NCBI RefSeq assembly: GCF_003010935.1
Contig: NZ_PGGN01000002.1
Location: 620,001-684,000 of the forward strand
DNA from: Phyllobacterium endophyticum
Lineage (GTDB): Bacteria > Pseudomonadota > Alphaproteobacteria > Rhizobiales > Rhizobiaceae
Direction of reading: 5' to 3'
DNA: 64,000 nt
The notes under the pieces are model-generated. The model was not told the DNA's origin and did not search any database. It saw only the letters and a list, made by a program, of their open reading frames with translations. Made by a program: the position numbers and the translations under genes. Positions 46,584-54,998 of this stretch are shown piece after piece (position 1 is the first letter of the stretch; each line of letters opens with the position of its first letter).

Positions 46584-46710
46584 TTTCCCTCCGTCCAGCG
46601 TTGGGCAGCCGTTTCTGCTTGTTCGGGTAAACCAGCTGCGGCCCTGATCGGCTCTTGAGGTAAGCTTTGGTGAATATCGAACAGCATCGCGCCGCTCCGC
46701 TCCCGAGAGT

Positions 46711-48747
46711 TTATTCCGCTGCCAGTTGTGATGGCCGCCACGTGACTTCGCTATCCCGGAGGAAGCGCCAAAGCGCATTCGTCAAAGTTGGCATGAGCGC
46801 GCATTCCGGTTGTCCAGGATCGCGATCTTCCGGCACTGCTGTGAGTTCCGGCCCGACGAGAGCGGGATCCAAACCCGCACTTCTTGCAATGATCTGGCCA
46901 AAGTCAAACCAGGATAGGTCGTTGGAGTTGACAAGGCACCAGGCACCACGCGCGCCGTCGATCAGGAGATCAAGCGCCGCATTGAACAGGTCTGGAATGT
47001 AAGTGGCGGAGACCATATTTGCAGGGCTCAGCGCGATTTGACGGCCGGCGGTTAGCTCCTTCAGCACACGCACGATAAAATTTTCGCGTTCCCAAGGACC
47101 GAATAACCGGCCAGTTTGTATCCGCAAGCAGTGAGGGCCTGCCGGAAATTCCTTGTCCTGCGTGAAGCTGAGCTGTGGCAGACCCTGCCCGGCCGCAGCG
47201 CGATTTGGACTACCCGGGCTGTCAGCCGAAGGCTGTGTCAGTCCGCTAAGGTCGACGATCGCCCAAACCCGGTTTCCATTCAGGTGACGCTCCAGGTCTT
47301 TGCCCGCGAGTGGACCAGGTATGACAGTATGCGCCAACCCACGAAGATTTGCGGTTTCCCTGAACGCATCGGCGACCCTGCCGGAGGCGCCAACGACAAC
47401 AATCGAGCGGGGCAACGCTACCTTGCTTGCGGCTCCCAAGCTGCGAGGCGCATAGAATCGGTGCTCACTATGCCACCACCCAGGCGTATCCAGAACCGGA
47501 TGATCGAAGGAGCCTTCCGCAGCAATCTTCCTTACCGAATGTCCCACCGCAGTCAGCCGGGGGATCGGTGAACGGATATCGAAGGCGCCAGCCTCATAGC
47601 AGCCATTGCGCCTTACCAGAAGGCTGTTCCAGTCCATCACTCCGAAAAGTGCCCAGACGGAAACGGCCCGTATGTCTTTGCCTTCGGCGCGAAGTGCTGT
47701 CGCTGCGTTCCACATCTCCGCGAGCCATCGCAACTGTTCATCGCGCGTTGATCCATGGTGGGTCTCTGTGATGGCAGTTGGCCGTCGATAGCGCGCCCAC
47801 ACTTCACGCAAACGAGCTTCGGGGCCAGTCGAGCCGGAGGGCAGCGACGTGCGGACGGCCTCAAGATCCGCATACCGGTGCCGCCCGTTCCCACTCATGC
47901 GATGACCCGGCGGGCGATTGGCGCGCCTGTGTTCGAGGAAACGCTCACTCGTCAGATAATGATTGATACCCAGTATTTCGGGTGCACACGGTTCGTCGAC
48001 AAAGAACAGGAGTTCCTTTTCAGCGATGCCATGGTCAAGGAAAACCTTGTACCAGGGGTGCGTCCTGTCTACTTGGCCCAGCAATAGATCGAATGTCAGC
48101 CATCGCCGTTCATTTTCATAGTCTGCCTGATACCGCAGAAGCGGCGTGCTGAATGCCTTTCCGAGGTCCTCGGTTTGCACAAGTGTTGCATCGGGATTGA
48201 TCGCGCGGATGGCACGCATCGCAAGGACGATCCCGCGGCATTGGTTGATCAAAGCTCTTGCGAAATCGCCCGTCGAGCGACGGTGCGGATACCAGTGTCC
48301 GTATAGGCAGCTGAACCTAGCCGTCGTCAATGGTTCGTTGATGGGGGTGAACCGGTTGATCCAGGGATAACGCGCTGCCACCTCGCCTGCGTAAGCCGCC
48401 AGCAGATCTGGAAAGGCTGGATCGAGCAGGTTGGTGTAGCGCGGCCCGCTCCCATGATGTACCAGTCCCGCTATCGGCTCTATTCGCAGCTGCCTGAGTT
48501 TATGCAGCCGCCCGTCATGCCAGCCGAAGTCCATGTCATGGGGCGTCCGCGGTGCCACGCTTTCCCACAAGACTGGGTATCGCAAAGTCTCAATGCCCAA
48601 TCGGGAAATGGATTCCAGATCGTCCAGTCTCTCCCGGTGGCCTGTTTCCACCGATTGGTCCCGCCAGCGGTTGCGGATACGCACTATGCTGCATTCCACC
48701 CCGCCCCAAAGCTGCGGCCTGTCAGCGAGTTCGATCGGCATCGTCAC
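46711..48747 (-). CDS. GH1-like domain fused to RmlD-like sugar-nucleotide reductase domain
   Basis: A 678-residue two-domain protein. Residues ~10-415 are GH1-like, with acid/base Glu138 in TPINEPL and nucleophile Glu328 in AITETHHG. Residues ~447-675 are like dTDP-4-dehydrorhamnose reductases: VVVGASGRVADAF at 450-462, LRIQTGRLFGPW and MVSATYIPDLFNAALDLL. The central segment with the Y-x3-K dyad of active reductases is not present, and this part is shorter than usual, so the domain may be structural or inactive. The gene overlaps the GT-UGM gene by four bases. Confidence 0.82.
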   Translation of the reverse strand: MTMPIELADRPQLWGGVECSIVRIRNRWRDQSVETGHRERLDDLESISRLGIETLRYPVLWESVAPRTPHDMDFGWHDGRLHKLRQLRIEPIAGLVHHGSGPRYTNLLDPAFPDLLAAYAGEVAARYPWINRFTPINEPLTTARFSCLYGHWYPHRRSTGDFARALINQCRGIVLAMRAIRAINPDATLVQTEDLGKAFSTPLLRYQADYENERRWLTFDLLLGQVDRTHPWYKVFLDHGIAEKELLFFVDEPCAPEILGINHYLTSERFLEHRRANRPPGHRMSGNGRHRYADLEAVRTSLPSGSTGPEARLREVWARYRRPTAITETHHGSTRDEQLRWLAEMWNAATALRAEGKDIRAVSVWALFGVMDWNSLLVRRNGCYEAGAFDIRSPIPRLTAVGHSVRKIAAEGSFDHPVLDTPGWWHSEHRFYAPRSLGAASKVALPRSIVVVGASGRVADAFRETANLRGLAHTVIPGPLAGKDLERHLNGNRVWAIVDLSGLTQPSADSPGSPNRAAAGQGLPQLSFTQDKEFPAGPHCLRIQTGRLFGPWERENFIVRVLKELTAGRQIALSPANMVSATYIPDLFNAALDLLIDGARGAWCLVNSNDLSWFDFGQIIARSAGLDPALVGPELTAVPEDRDPGQPECALMPTLTNALWRFLRDSEVTWRPSQLAAE

Positions 48748-51074
48748 ACCGCATGCAATTCTGATACAATCTCGGTTGGGCGGTCTCGGCTTTGCATGCT
48801 CGTCCTTGGAATTTCTGCGTCGATACGGCGAAACGTTGCCAGAGCCTGCCCCACGACCTGATCCATATTATAGTAGCGATAAGTTGCGAGACGGCCGACG
48901 AAGCGTACACTTGTGTCTGCGCGGGCAAGCGCCTCGTATTTCTTGTACAATTCGGCATTTTCTGGCCTTGGCACTGGATAATAGGGATCGCCTACATCAG
49001 ATGGATACTCGTAGGTCAAGCTGGTGCGGGGACTGATCTGTCCGGTTAAATGCTTGTATTCCGTCACACGCGTGAAGTTGTGTTCCATTGGGTAATTGAT
49101 GACAGCAACCGGTTGATGCCATTCTTCGTCGAGCGTGAGGTGCTCAAAACGCAGCGAACGATAAGGCAGCCTGCCAAAACGAAAATCATAGTACTCGTCG
49201 ATGGGGCCCGTATAAATGAGCCTGCGATACCTGATCTTCCCTTCGATCTCCTTGAAATTCGTCTGCAACATGATCTTGATTTTCGGATGGTCGAGCATAC
49301 GTTCGAACATGCGCGTGTAACCACCCGCGGGCATGAACTGGAACTTGTCTTCGAAATAACGATCGTCCCGATTGGTTCTCGTCGGAACCCGGGCAGTCAC
49401 GGATTTATCCAGTTCGCTCGGATCCACACCCCACTGTTTGCGGGTGTAGCCGCGAAAGAACTTCTCATAGAGTTCGCGGCCAACTCTGTTGACAACCACG
49501 TCTTCCGATGTCCTGACATTCGCTACTGGCTCGGCCCGCGCCTGCAGCCAGGCCTCGACTTCTTCCGATGACAGATCAAGGCCGTAGAGCCTGTTGATCG
49601 TGTCAAGGTTGATTGGGATCGGCAGCAGCATTTTGTCGACTTCGGCAAGCACCCTGTGCTCGTATGGCCGCCACTGCGTAAACAGGGAAAGATAATTGAA
49701 CACCTGTTGCGAGTTGGTGTGGAAAATATGCGGCCCGTATTGATGAATGAGCAATCCTGCCGTGTCGTAGCGATCATAAGCGTTGCCGGCTATGTGCGGT
49801 CGTTTGTCGATAAGCAGGACCTTGTCCCCACGCTGGCTTGCCAACCTCTCGGCAAGGCAACTGCCCGCAAAGCCAGCTCCTACAATGAGCCAGTCGAATG
49901 ATGCACGCCGGGCAATTCCAAGCTTTCGCGACGGACGTACCGAACGTTTCATTGCCTGCTGCATCAGCGCGTTCATATCGCGCCAGGTGGCGTCCCAGGA
50001 CATGGTAGACAGAAATGCGTCTACTTTCTGCAGCCGGTCTTCTTTTTGCCCGGTTAACAGCATCTCGGCGCGATCCACCAATTCGCGGGCGTTCTCGATG
50101 ATCTCCACTAGGCCCATCTCGCCATAGGGGCGAACGACATCGTTGATCCTGGTTGATATTACGGGCAGCCCTGCCGCCAAGAACTCCGGCGTCTTGGTGG
50201 GGCTGATGAACCGGGTCGATTCATTGAGAGCAAAAGGCATGATACCGATGTCGACACCCGCCAAGAACTCCGGCAAATCAGCATAATTCATTTCGCCCAA
50301 CCAATGCACATTTGGGCGTTGCGGTAGAGACTGCGGGTCAATCTTGACCACGGGCCCGACCATCATGAACTGCCACTGCGGCCGCAAGTCCGCGGCTTCA
50401 GCGATGAGCTCGAGATTCATCCTTTCGTCGATGACGCCAAAAAATCCCAGGCTGGTCAGCAGATCGGACTGCCGGGTGTCAGCGCATGAGCGTGCTCTTG
50501 CAAAATGCGACACATCTATACTGCTGGGGAAGCAGTGGATATTCGCATGACGTTCCCTCTTGGATTCGTACAAGGACTGTCCACCTGTAAAAACGACACC
50601 CGCCCGGCGAAACAATTCACGTTCGAGTTCTATCATTTGCGATGACGCGCCCCGAAAAGCCGACAGCTCATCCATGTTGTCGTAGACACAAAGATCGGCG
50701 CTGATGTGGCGGCTGAACGGCAGCGCCATGGGTGTGTAGTACCAAAGGATCATCCGACCAGAGGGCAAGCTTGCCAGAAGTTCATCCAGCAGGGAACGCT
50801 GCATTTTGATGATATCCATGTCGCTCGCACCAAGCGGCAACTTCGGAACAAGCACGGTCACGCCCTCCGGGGTGGTCTGGGTTTCCAGATGCGGCACGAT
50901 TGCTTCGCTGAACTGCGGCTCTTCCATGAAGTAGACGGTACGAGAACGTGCGGCTCTACTTATGAGATGCTGCGGTCGCTGATATACAAAATTCCATCGC
51001 AAATGTGAAAAACAGAAGAGAAATTCAGAGGATGCCGCTTCCTTCAGCGCGCCATGGTCGAATGTTATACGCAT
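48744..51074 (-). CDS. Glycosyltransferase fused to UDP-galactopyranose mutase
   Basis: A 776-residue fusion. Residues ~15-375 are a GT-B glycosyltransferase with the family-4-like C-terminal block SPTKTPEFLAAGLPVIST (291-308). Residues ~393-770 are UDP-galactopyranose mutase (Glf), a flavoenzyme that makes UDP-galactofuranose: the FAD-binding WLIVGAGFAGS (395-405), HIAGNAYD (427-434), HQYGPHIFHTN (444-454), RVPTRTNRDDRYFEDKFQ-region and NYPMEHNFTRVTEY. It probably couples UDP-Galf formation to its transfer. It is the first gene of a four-gene operon, with an EcfG-like site about 170 bases upstream. Confidence 0.9.
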   Translation of the reverse strand: MRITFDHGALKEAASSEFLFCFSHLRWNFVYQRPQHLISRAARSRTVYFMEEPQFSEAIVPHLETQTTPEGVTVLVPKLPLGASDMDIIKMQRSLLDELLASLPSGRMILWYYTPMALPFSRHISADLCVYDNMDELSAFRGASSQMIELERELFRRAGVVFTGGQSLYESKRERHANIHCFPSSIDVSHFARARSCADTRQSDLLTSLGFFGVIDERMNLELIAEAADLRPQWQFMMVGPVVKIDPQSLPQRPNVHWLGEMNYADLPEFLAGVDIGIMPFALNESTRFISPTKTPEFLAAGLPVISTRINDVVRPYGEMGLVEIIENARELVDRAEMLLTGQKEDRLQKVDAFLSTMSWDATWRDMNALMQQAMKRSVRPSRKLGIARRASFDWLIVGAGFAGSCLAERLASQRGDKVLLIDKRPHIAGNAYDRYDTAGLLIHQYGPHIFHTNSQQVFNYLSLFTQWRPYEHRVLAEVDKMLLPIPINLDTINRLYGLDLSSEEVEAWLQARAEPVANVRTSEDVVVNRVGRELYEKFFRGYTRKQWGVDPSELDKSVTARVPTRTNRDDRYFEDKFQFMPAGGYTRMFERMLDHPKIKIMLQTNFKEIEGKIRYRRLIYTGPIDEYYDFRFGRLPYRSLRFEHLTLDEEWHQPVAVINYPMEHNFTRVTEYKHLTGQISPRTSLTYEYPSDVGDPYYPVPRPENAELYKKYEALARADTSVRFVGRLATYRYYNMDQVVGQALATFRRIDAEIPRTSMQSRDRPTEIVSELHAV

Positions 51075-51465
51075 GTGTTGACAATACTCCTGTTCAGGCG
51101 CTGCCCAAATTAGCTCTCGGTTGCTGCGTCAGCGGAACTCCTTCCGAAGTCGCACGAATATTCCTTTGCGCCGGCGAAGCTTTCCGCCGCGCGTCACACT
51201 TGAAACGAAGAATAGAGAAGACTTAATCTGGCGTTTCGTCGTCCAAACCTAGGTTCTGTCAATTGGTTCCCGCGCCAGTTGCAAGATATTTCCGTTGCAA
51301 GATGACAATAGCCTTTTGGACGCACCCGAAGCCGCTCTGTGAGGCGCATGGCAGACGTCAAATTCAAGTGTCGCTTGGACGAAAGCGCGCGGGATGAAAG
51401 GCAGAGTTCGAGACGAATCGATCAGCTACATTTCTCGACCGTGCTCGAACAATGTCAGGCCGCCA
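51075..51465. other. Intergenic region upstream of the glycan operon
   Basis: A 391-base gap that holds the EcfG-like site at 51246-51270 on the minus strand. I see no other gene. It also lies downstream of the small lipoprotein gene. Confidence 0.5.
51246..51270 (-). promoter_or_regulatory. EcfG-type promoter candidate for the glycan operon
   Basis: On the minus strand GGAAC (51270-51266), a 16-base spacer and GGTT (51249-51246) match the GGAAC-N16-(C/G)GTT stress-promoter pattern. It would start a transcript near 51239, giving a leader of about 165 bases for the GT-UGM gene. Confidence 0.45.
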
Positions 51466-51618
51466 CTAGACCCTGTCATCCACTCTAGGCGTGCAATTGG
51501 TGAACACGCGAGCATTGATGTCAGCAGGGCGATCGCAAAAGATCAGCGGGGTCGGAGTTCCGTTCGACGCGCATCCCGGCAATATGACCAGGCCTATCAT
51601 CAGGAATAGCTTTCTCAT
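51466..51618 (-). CDS. Small lipoprotein of 50 residues
   Basis: A very short gene: MRKLFLMIGLVILPGC gives a signal peptide with a lipobox (LPGC, Cys16), and the mature part is about 35 residues, with two more Cys. GGGAG lies eight bases before the ATG at 51618. Short lipoproteins of this size are frequent in rhizobia and generally uncharacterised. It lies between the glycan operon and the LOV kinase. Confidence 0.6.
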   Translation of the reverse strand: MRKLFLMIGLVILPGCASNGTPTPLIFCDRPADINARVFTNCTPRVDDRV

Positions 51619-51829
51619 GATTGCTCCCATCCGCCTTGGATTGTGTCGATTGAACCCCGCTCCACAGCGCCCAAGGCTAGACAACTCACCAATTTGAATC
51701 AACGCAATCCGATGATTTCCGCGCGCGAGCCGCGATCTTTTCTCGATGCCAACTATCAGCCTTCGTAGGCTGAAACTATCTGCGGTTCAGAAGCGTTCAT
51801 CCTGACCAACGCCAGTTCGAGAGAGTTCA

Positions 51830-52867
51830 ATGTCAGACAGTAAGCGCCCATCGCCAAAGCTACACGGAGATGATCCCGCCGCGTCTTCCCAACAAGGCTT
51901 CCTGGATCGAAAGGAACTCGCGGCGGCCGCATTTGAGCGGACGAGAATGCCGCTGGTGATAACGGATGCCTGCGAGCCGGATCATCCCATCGTATTGGCC
52001 AATCACTCCTTCCTCGCGCTGACAGGATATAACGCAGACGAAATTCTGGGACAGAATTGCCGAATTCTTCAGGGCAAGGGTACTTCACCCGCTGCCATCG
52101 CTCAGATTCGCGCCACCCTGAGAGCGGAACGCGAATTGGATATAGAGCTCTTGAACTACCGCAAGGACGGCTCGAGCTTTTGGAATCAGCTTCATCTCAG
52201 CCCCATCTATGACGATGATGGTCAACTGCAATACTATTTTGGCTCGCAGATCGACGTTACCGAATACCGCAAGGTCCAAGAGCTTGAGGCGGCGGAACAC
52301 CGGTTGCTCAAGGAGGTCGATCACAGGGCCAGGAATGTACTCGCCATTGTCGACGGCATTGTCCGCTTGAGTAAGTCGGATGACGCGGCACTTTATGCCG
52401 CCTCGGTACAGCGGCGCGTCCAGGCACTCTCGTTTGCCCATGCCCTGCTTGCAGAAACAGGCTGGCGGGAGGTAGCGCTCTCTGAGATTATCAGCCGGCA
52501 AGTAAAACCCTTTGACGTGGATCAAGTCACCTTGGAGGGTCCGGACATTCTGGTTCCGGCTCCTGTTGTTCAGCCCCTCGCCCTGGTGTTTCATGAATTG
52601 GCTGTCAACGCGGCTGTGCATGGTTCTTTGAGTAGCCATTCAGGCCAGCTGCGGATTCAATGGCACGGTGTTCCGGCACGAAACGGCTTCAAACTTCTGT
52701 GGGAAGAAGTCGGCGGACCTGCCCCTTCCACTGATCGCAGGCCTGGATTTGGCACGATCATGGTCGGTGCCATCATTGAAAAGCAACTTCAGGGCGAGCT
52801 GCAACGCGTCTGGAACCCGGAAGGGCTGGTGATCGAAATCATTCTACCCCTCGTGAGCTGCGTCTGA
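51830..52867 (+). CDS. LOV-domain HWE-family histidine kinase
   Basis: A 345-residue soluble sensor kinase. Residues ~30-150 are a LOV (PAS) domain with GQNCRILQG (74-82), whose Cys77 is the flavin-adduct cysteine of blue-light sensors. The kinase core is of the HWE type: His165 in EVDHRARN, HELAVNA (255-261) and the WEE motif at 291-293, with no canonical G2 box. In Brucella a LOV-HWE kinase feeds the PhyR/EcfG stress pathway. The gene lies at the head of a stress-gene cluster. No phospho-partner (PhyR or LovR) is in the window. Confidence 0.88.
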   Translation: MSDSKRPSPKLHGDDPAASSQQGFLDRKELAAAAFERTRMPLVITDACEPDHPIVLANHSFLALTGYNADEILGQNCRILQGKGTSPAAIAQIRATLRAERELDIELLNYRKDGSSFWNQLHLSPIYDDDGQLQYYFGSQIDVTEYRKVQELEAAEHRLLKEVDHRARNVLAIVDGIVRLSKSDDAALYAASVQRRVQALSFAHALLAETGWREVALSEIISRQVKPFDVDQVTLEGPDILVPAPVVQPLALVFHELAVNAAVHGSLSSHSGQLRIQWHGVPARNGFKLLWEEVGGPAPSTDRRPGFGTIMVGAIIEKQLQGELQRVWNPEGLVIEIILPLVSCV

Positions 52868-53057
52868 AGAATCGATGATTCGCCCCAGTGTTCTGGTGAA
52901 TGACTTGCGAACGCACGGATCGTAGCATTTCGTTTGCGCCAACGCCTGGATCAAGTCCGTGACGTCGATCGCGACCTTTTGGTGCTGTTCACTTGGTGTT
53001 CAGGCTCGAAGTGACAAACTGAACATTGTCAGAAGTCCCGTAAGAAGGATGTACAGC

Positions 53058-53357
53058 ATGAGTACGGAAACGATTGCAGCTATTGACCCAGCTTCGCCTG
53101 ACACGCGCAAAAATCTTCCTTTTCCGCATGTGACCGTAATGACAGACGAGGCGGGCAATACAAAGAAGGTCGAGTCTGTCGGTGAAGCTGCGTTGTGGCT
53201 GATCGAACGTTGGCCTGGGCAGGGTGAGAAGTTCAAACTTGCGAAACAAGCTTGCTTGGACGCACTGGACGGCAAGATCACTTGCACGGAGTGCAGGGAT
53301 GCCTTCATCGAGGCTGTCAAAGAGGCCGGTATCTACGTCGAAGAAAAGCGGCTTTGA
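53058..53357 (+). CDS. DUF982 protein (copy 1)
   Basis: A 99-residue soluble protein: VTVMTDEAGNTKKVESVGEAALWLIERWP at the N-terminal half and FKLAKQACLDALDGKITCTECRDAFIEAVKEAGIYV at the C-terminal half, the DUF982 pattern. The family is nearly confined to Rhizobiales and has no known function. AAGAAGG precedes it; an ATG at 53049 is an alternative start. The window has two further copies. Confidence 0.82.
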   Translation: MSTETIAAIDPASPDTRKNLPFPHVTVMTDEAGNTKKVESVGEAALWLIERWPGQGEKFKLAKQACLDALDGKITCTECRDAFIEAVKEAGIYVEEKRL

Positions 53358-53541
53358 CCTGCATCACGAGTTGCCCGCTGTCCCATTCCAGAATTGTAAG
53401 CCGACGAGTTAACCGCGTCTGCCTTCCGCGCTGAACCGACAAAAGTTTGGCGTCCGGCCACCATATCTCCGCACAGGACAGGAAGCCGTCTTGCGCTTAC
53501 AGGATCCTCTGCCTGACGTTCAGGTCTTTTGCTTCGACTCC

Positions 53542-53567
53542 GGAACCTTAATCGTGCCGAATGGGTT
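53542..53567 (+). promoter_or_regulatory. EcfG-type promoter candidate, 17-base spacer
   Basis: GGAAC at 53542-53546, 17 bases, then GGTT at 53564-53567, about 45 bases before the PepSY-like gene. Confidence 0.45.
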
Positions 53568-53612
53568 GATCTCCCGTTGAGCAACAGAAATCCTGCTTTG
53601 GGAGAACACTAA

Positions 53613-53933
53613 ATGAAACGTCTACTATTTGCTCTTGCTGCCTCGAGCGTGATCGCCACGGCACATGCACAAGAAGCGGCGAAGCCGTCCACCGATCCCC
53701 AAACCCCGGCGGTTGCCACCCCTGATACCCAAAATCCCGCCGCTCCGGTAGCAGGCGCCAATAGCTTTACCGAGGCACAGGCCAAAGAACGGATCGAGGC
53801 GAAGGGCTACACCGATGTCTCGGCTCTCACCAAAGGTGAAGACGGCATCTGGACCGGTACAGCGATGAAGTCCGGGAAGTCGTTCGAGGTAAAGTTGGAC
53901 TATCAGGGAAACATCACGGAAGCGGCGAAATAA
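53613..53933 (+). CDS. Small periplasmic PepSY-like protein
   Basis: A 106-residue protein with a signal peptide (ALAASSVIATAHAQ), a Pro/Ala/Thr-rich linker and a C-terminal fold of about 55 residues (FTEAQAKERIEAKGYTDVSALTKGEDGIWTGTAMKSGKSFEVKLDYQGNI) that fits PepSY/BLIP-type small domains seen in alphaproteobacterial stress loci. Function unknown. It is 28 bases before the stress-protein gene, so both are probably one transcript under the upstream EcfG-like site. Confidence 0.75.
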   Translation: MKRLLFALAASSVIATAHAQEAAKPSTDPQTPAVATPDTQNPAAPVAGANSFTEAQAKERIEAKGYTDVSALTKGEDGIWTGTAMKSGKSFEVKLDYQGNITEAAK

Positions 53934-53961
53934 AGAACAATAAAAAATTGGAGGTTTGACA

Positions 53962-54564
53962 ATGCAAACGATTACTGGACTTTACGACGACTATTCTGAC
54001 GCACGTGCTGCCGTGACCGCCCTGGAGGATGCCGGGATATCGTCATCGGATATCAGTATCGTTGGGCGCGACCATGACGGTGTTGAAACCGAGAGCAATG
54101 CCGGTGAAGGAGCCGCCGCGGGTGCAGGTATCGGCGCTGTTGTCGGCGGAACGGGAGGCCTTTTGGCAGGTCTCGGCATGCTTGCGATCCCGGGTATAGG
54201 TCCGGTCGTTGCCGCCGGTTGGCTCGCAGCGACTGCGGCCGGTGCTGCGGCAGGTGCAGTGGCAGGCGGTGCTGCCGGTGGGCTTATCGGCTCTCTGACG
54301 AATGCCGGAGTGGATGAAGATGAAGCCCATGTTTATGCGGAAGGCGTTCGCCGGGGCAGTACGCTGGTCTCGGCGCGAGTGGATAACGATCAAGCCGACC
54401 TCGCCCGCTCAATTCTCAACGAGAAACGGCCGGTTGACATAGATTCACGCCGGGCAATGTATCGAGAGGAAGGTTGGGAACGCTTCGACGCGGATAGCCC
54501 CGATCTTACCGAGGAAGAAATAGTACGCGAACGTGATCGCGCCAGAATGTACCGTCCGCTTTAA
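53962..54564 (+). CDS. General-stress-protein-like Gly/Ala-rich membrane protein (17M/YflT-like N-terminus)
   Basis: A 200-residue protein. The N-terminal ~35 residues (ITGLYDDYSDARAAVTALEDAGISSSDISIVG) match the YflT/general stress protein 17M domain, and the central ~70 residues are a glycine-zipper-like hydrophobic region (GAGIGAVVGGTGGLLAGLG...). A DEDEAHVYAEGVRRGSTLV block follows, with a charged tail. GGAGG lies seven bases before the ATG. It shares a transcript with the PepSY-like gene and is followed by a perfect hairpin. Confidence 0.78.
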   Translation: MQTITGLYDDYSDARAAVTALEDAGISSSDISIVGRDHDGVETESNAGEGAAAGAGIGAVVGGTGGLLAGLGMLAIPGIGPVVAAGWLAATAAGAAAGAVAGGAAGGLIGSLTNAGVDEDEAHVYAEGVRRGSTLVSARVDNDQADLARSILNEKRPVDIDSRRAMYREEGWERFDADSPDLTEEEIVRERDRARMYRPL

Positions 54565-54577
54565 GCGGATTTCACGG

Positions 54578-54609
54578 AGCCTGCGCAGCTGAAGTCGGCT
54601 GCGCAGGCT
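54578..54609 (+). terminator. Perfect 12-base hairpin after the stress-protein gene
   Basis: AGCCTGCGCAGC (54578-54589) and its exact complement (54598-54609) enclose an 8-base loop, 14 bases after the stop. No T-run follows, but position and stem strength suggest a transcription end. Confidence 0.6.
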
Positions 54610-54692
54610 AATTCAGATTTCAACCCGCTAACCCGCGTTCGGAGGGCTTGTTTCTCCATCGACACGGTGCAGTCCTCAGGAATCCGCACCTT

Positions 54693-54717
54693 GGAACATA
54701 CAGCGGTGGGTCGCGTT
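54693..54717 (+). promoter_or_regulatory. EcfG consensus promoter GGAAC-N16-CGTT
   Basis: GGAAC at 54693-54697, exactly 16 bases, then CGTT at 54714-54717: the full EcfG consensus. It lies just before the second DUF982 gene, whose ATG is only eight bases beyond the -10 element. Confidence 0.6.
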
Positions 54718-54725
54718 CCCTGTTC

Positions 54726-54980
54726 ATGACCAAACGCGTGTTCCAGCATGTGAATGTCGACACAGCCAATGCCGGCCGTATCTTGACGGTTGCTTCGGTG
54801 GAAGATGCGCTCGAGTTTATGCGGCGTCATTGGCCGCGCGACAAAGCCGGAAAGTTCAATGCTGCAGAACGGGCATGCCTGGAGGCGCTCGATGGCAGGC
54901 AGAGCGTGGAGGCAGCGCGCAGAGCATTCGTGGCTGCCACGCAGGAAGCTGGCCTTTATATAAAAGAACGAACCCCCTGA
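54726..54980 (+). CDS. DUF982 protein (copy 2), possibly leaderless
   Basis: An 84-residue DUF982 protein (VNVDTANAGRILTVASVEDALEFMRRHWP and ACLEALDGRQSVEAARRAFVAATQEAGLYI). The ATG at 54726 has no ribosome site, and the consensus EcfG promoter ends at 54717, so the transcript would start at or beside the ATG (a leaderless mRNA) unless the site is not functional. A downstream GTG at 54750 is another possible start. The membrane-protein gene follows after 18 bases. Confidence 0.78.
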   Translation: MTKRVFQHVNVDTANAGRILTVASVEDALEFMRRHWPRDKAGKFNAAERACLEALDGRQSVEAARRAFVAATQEAGLYIKERTP

Positions 54981-54998
54981 TCCGCTCCGGGAAAATCC

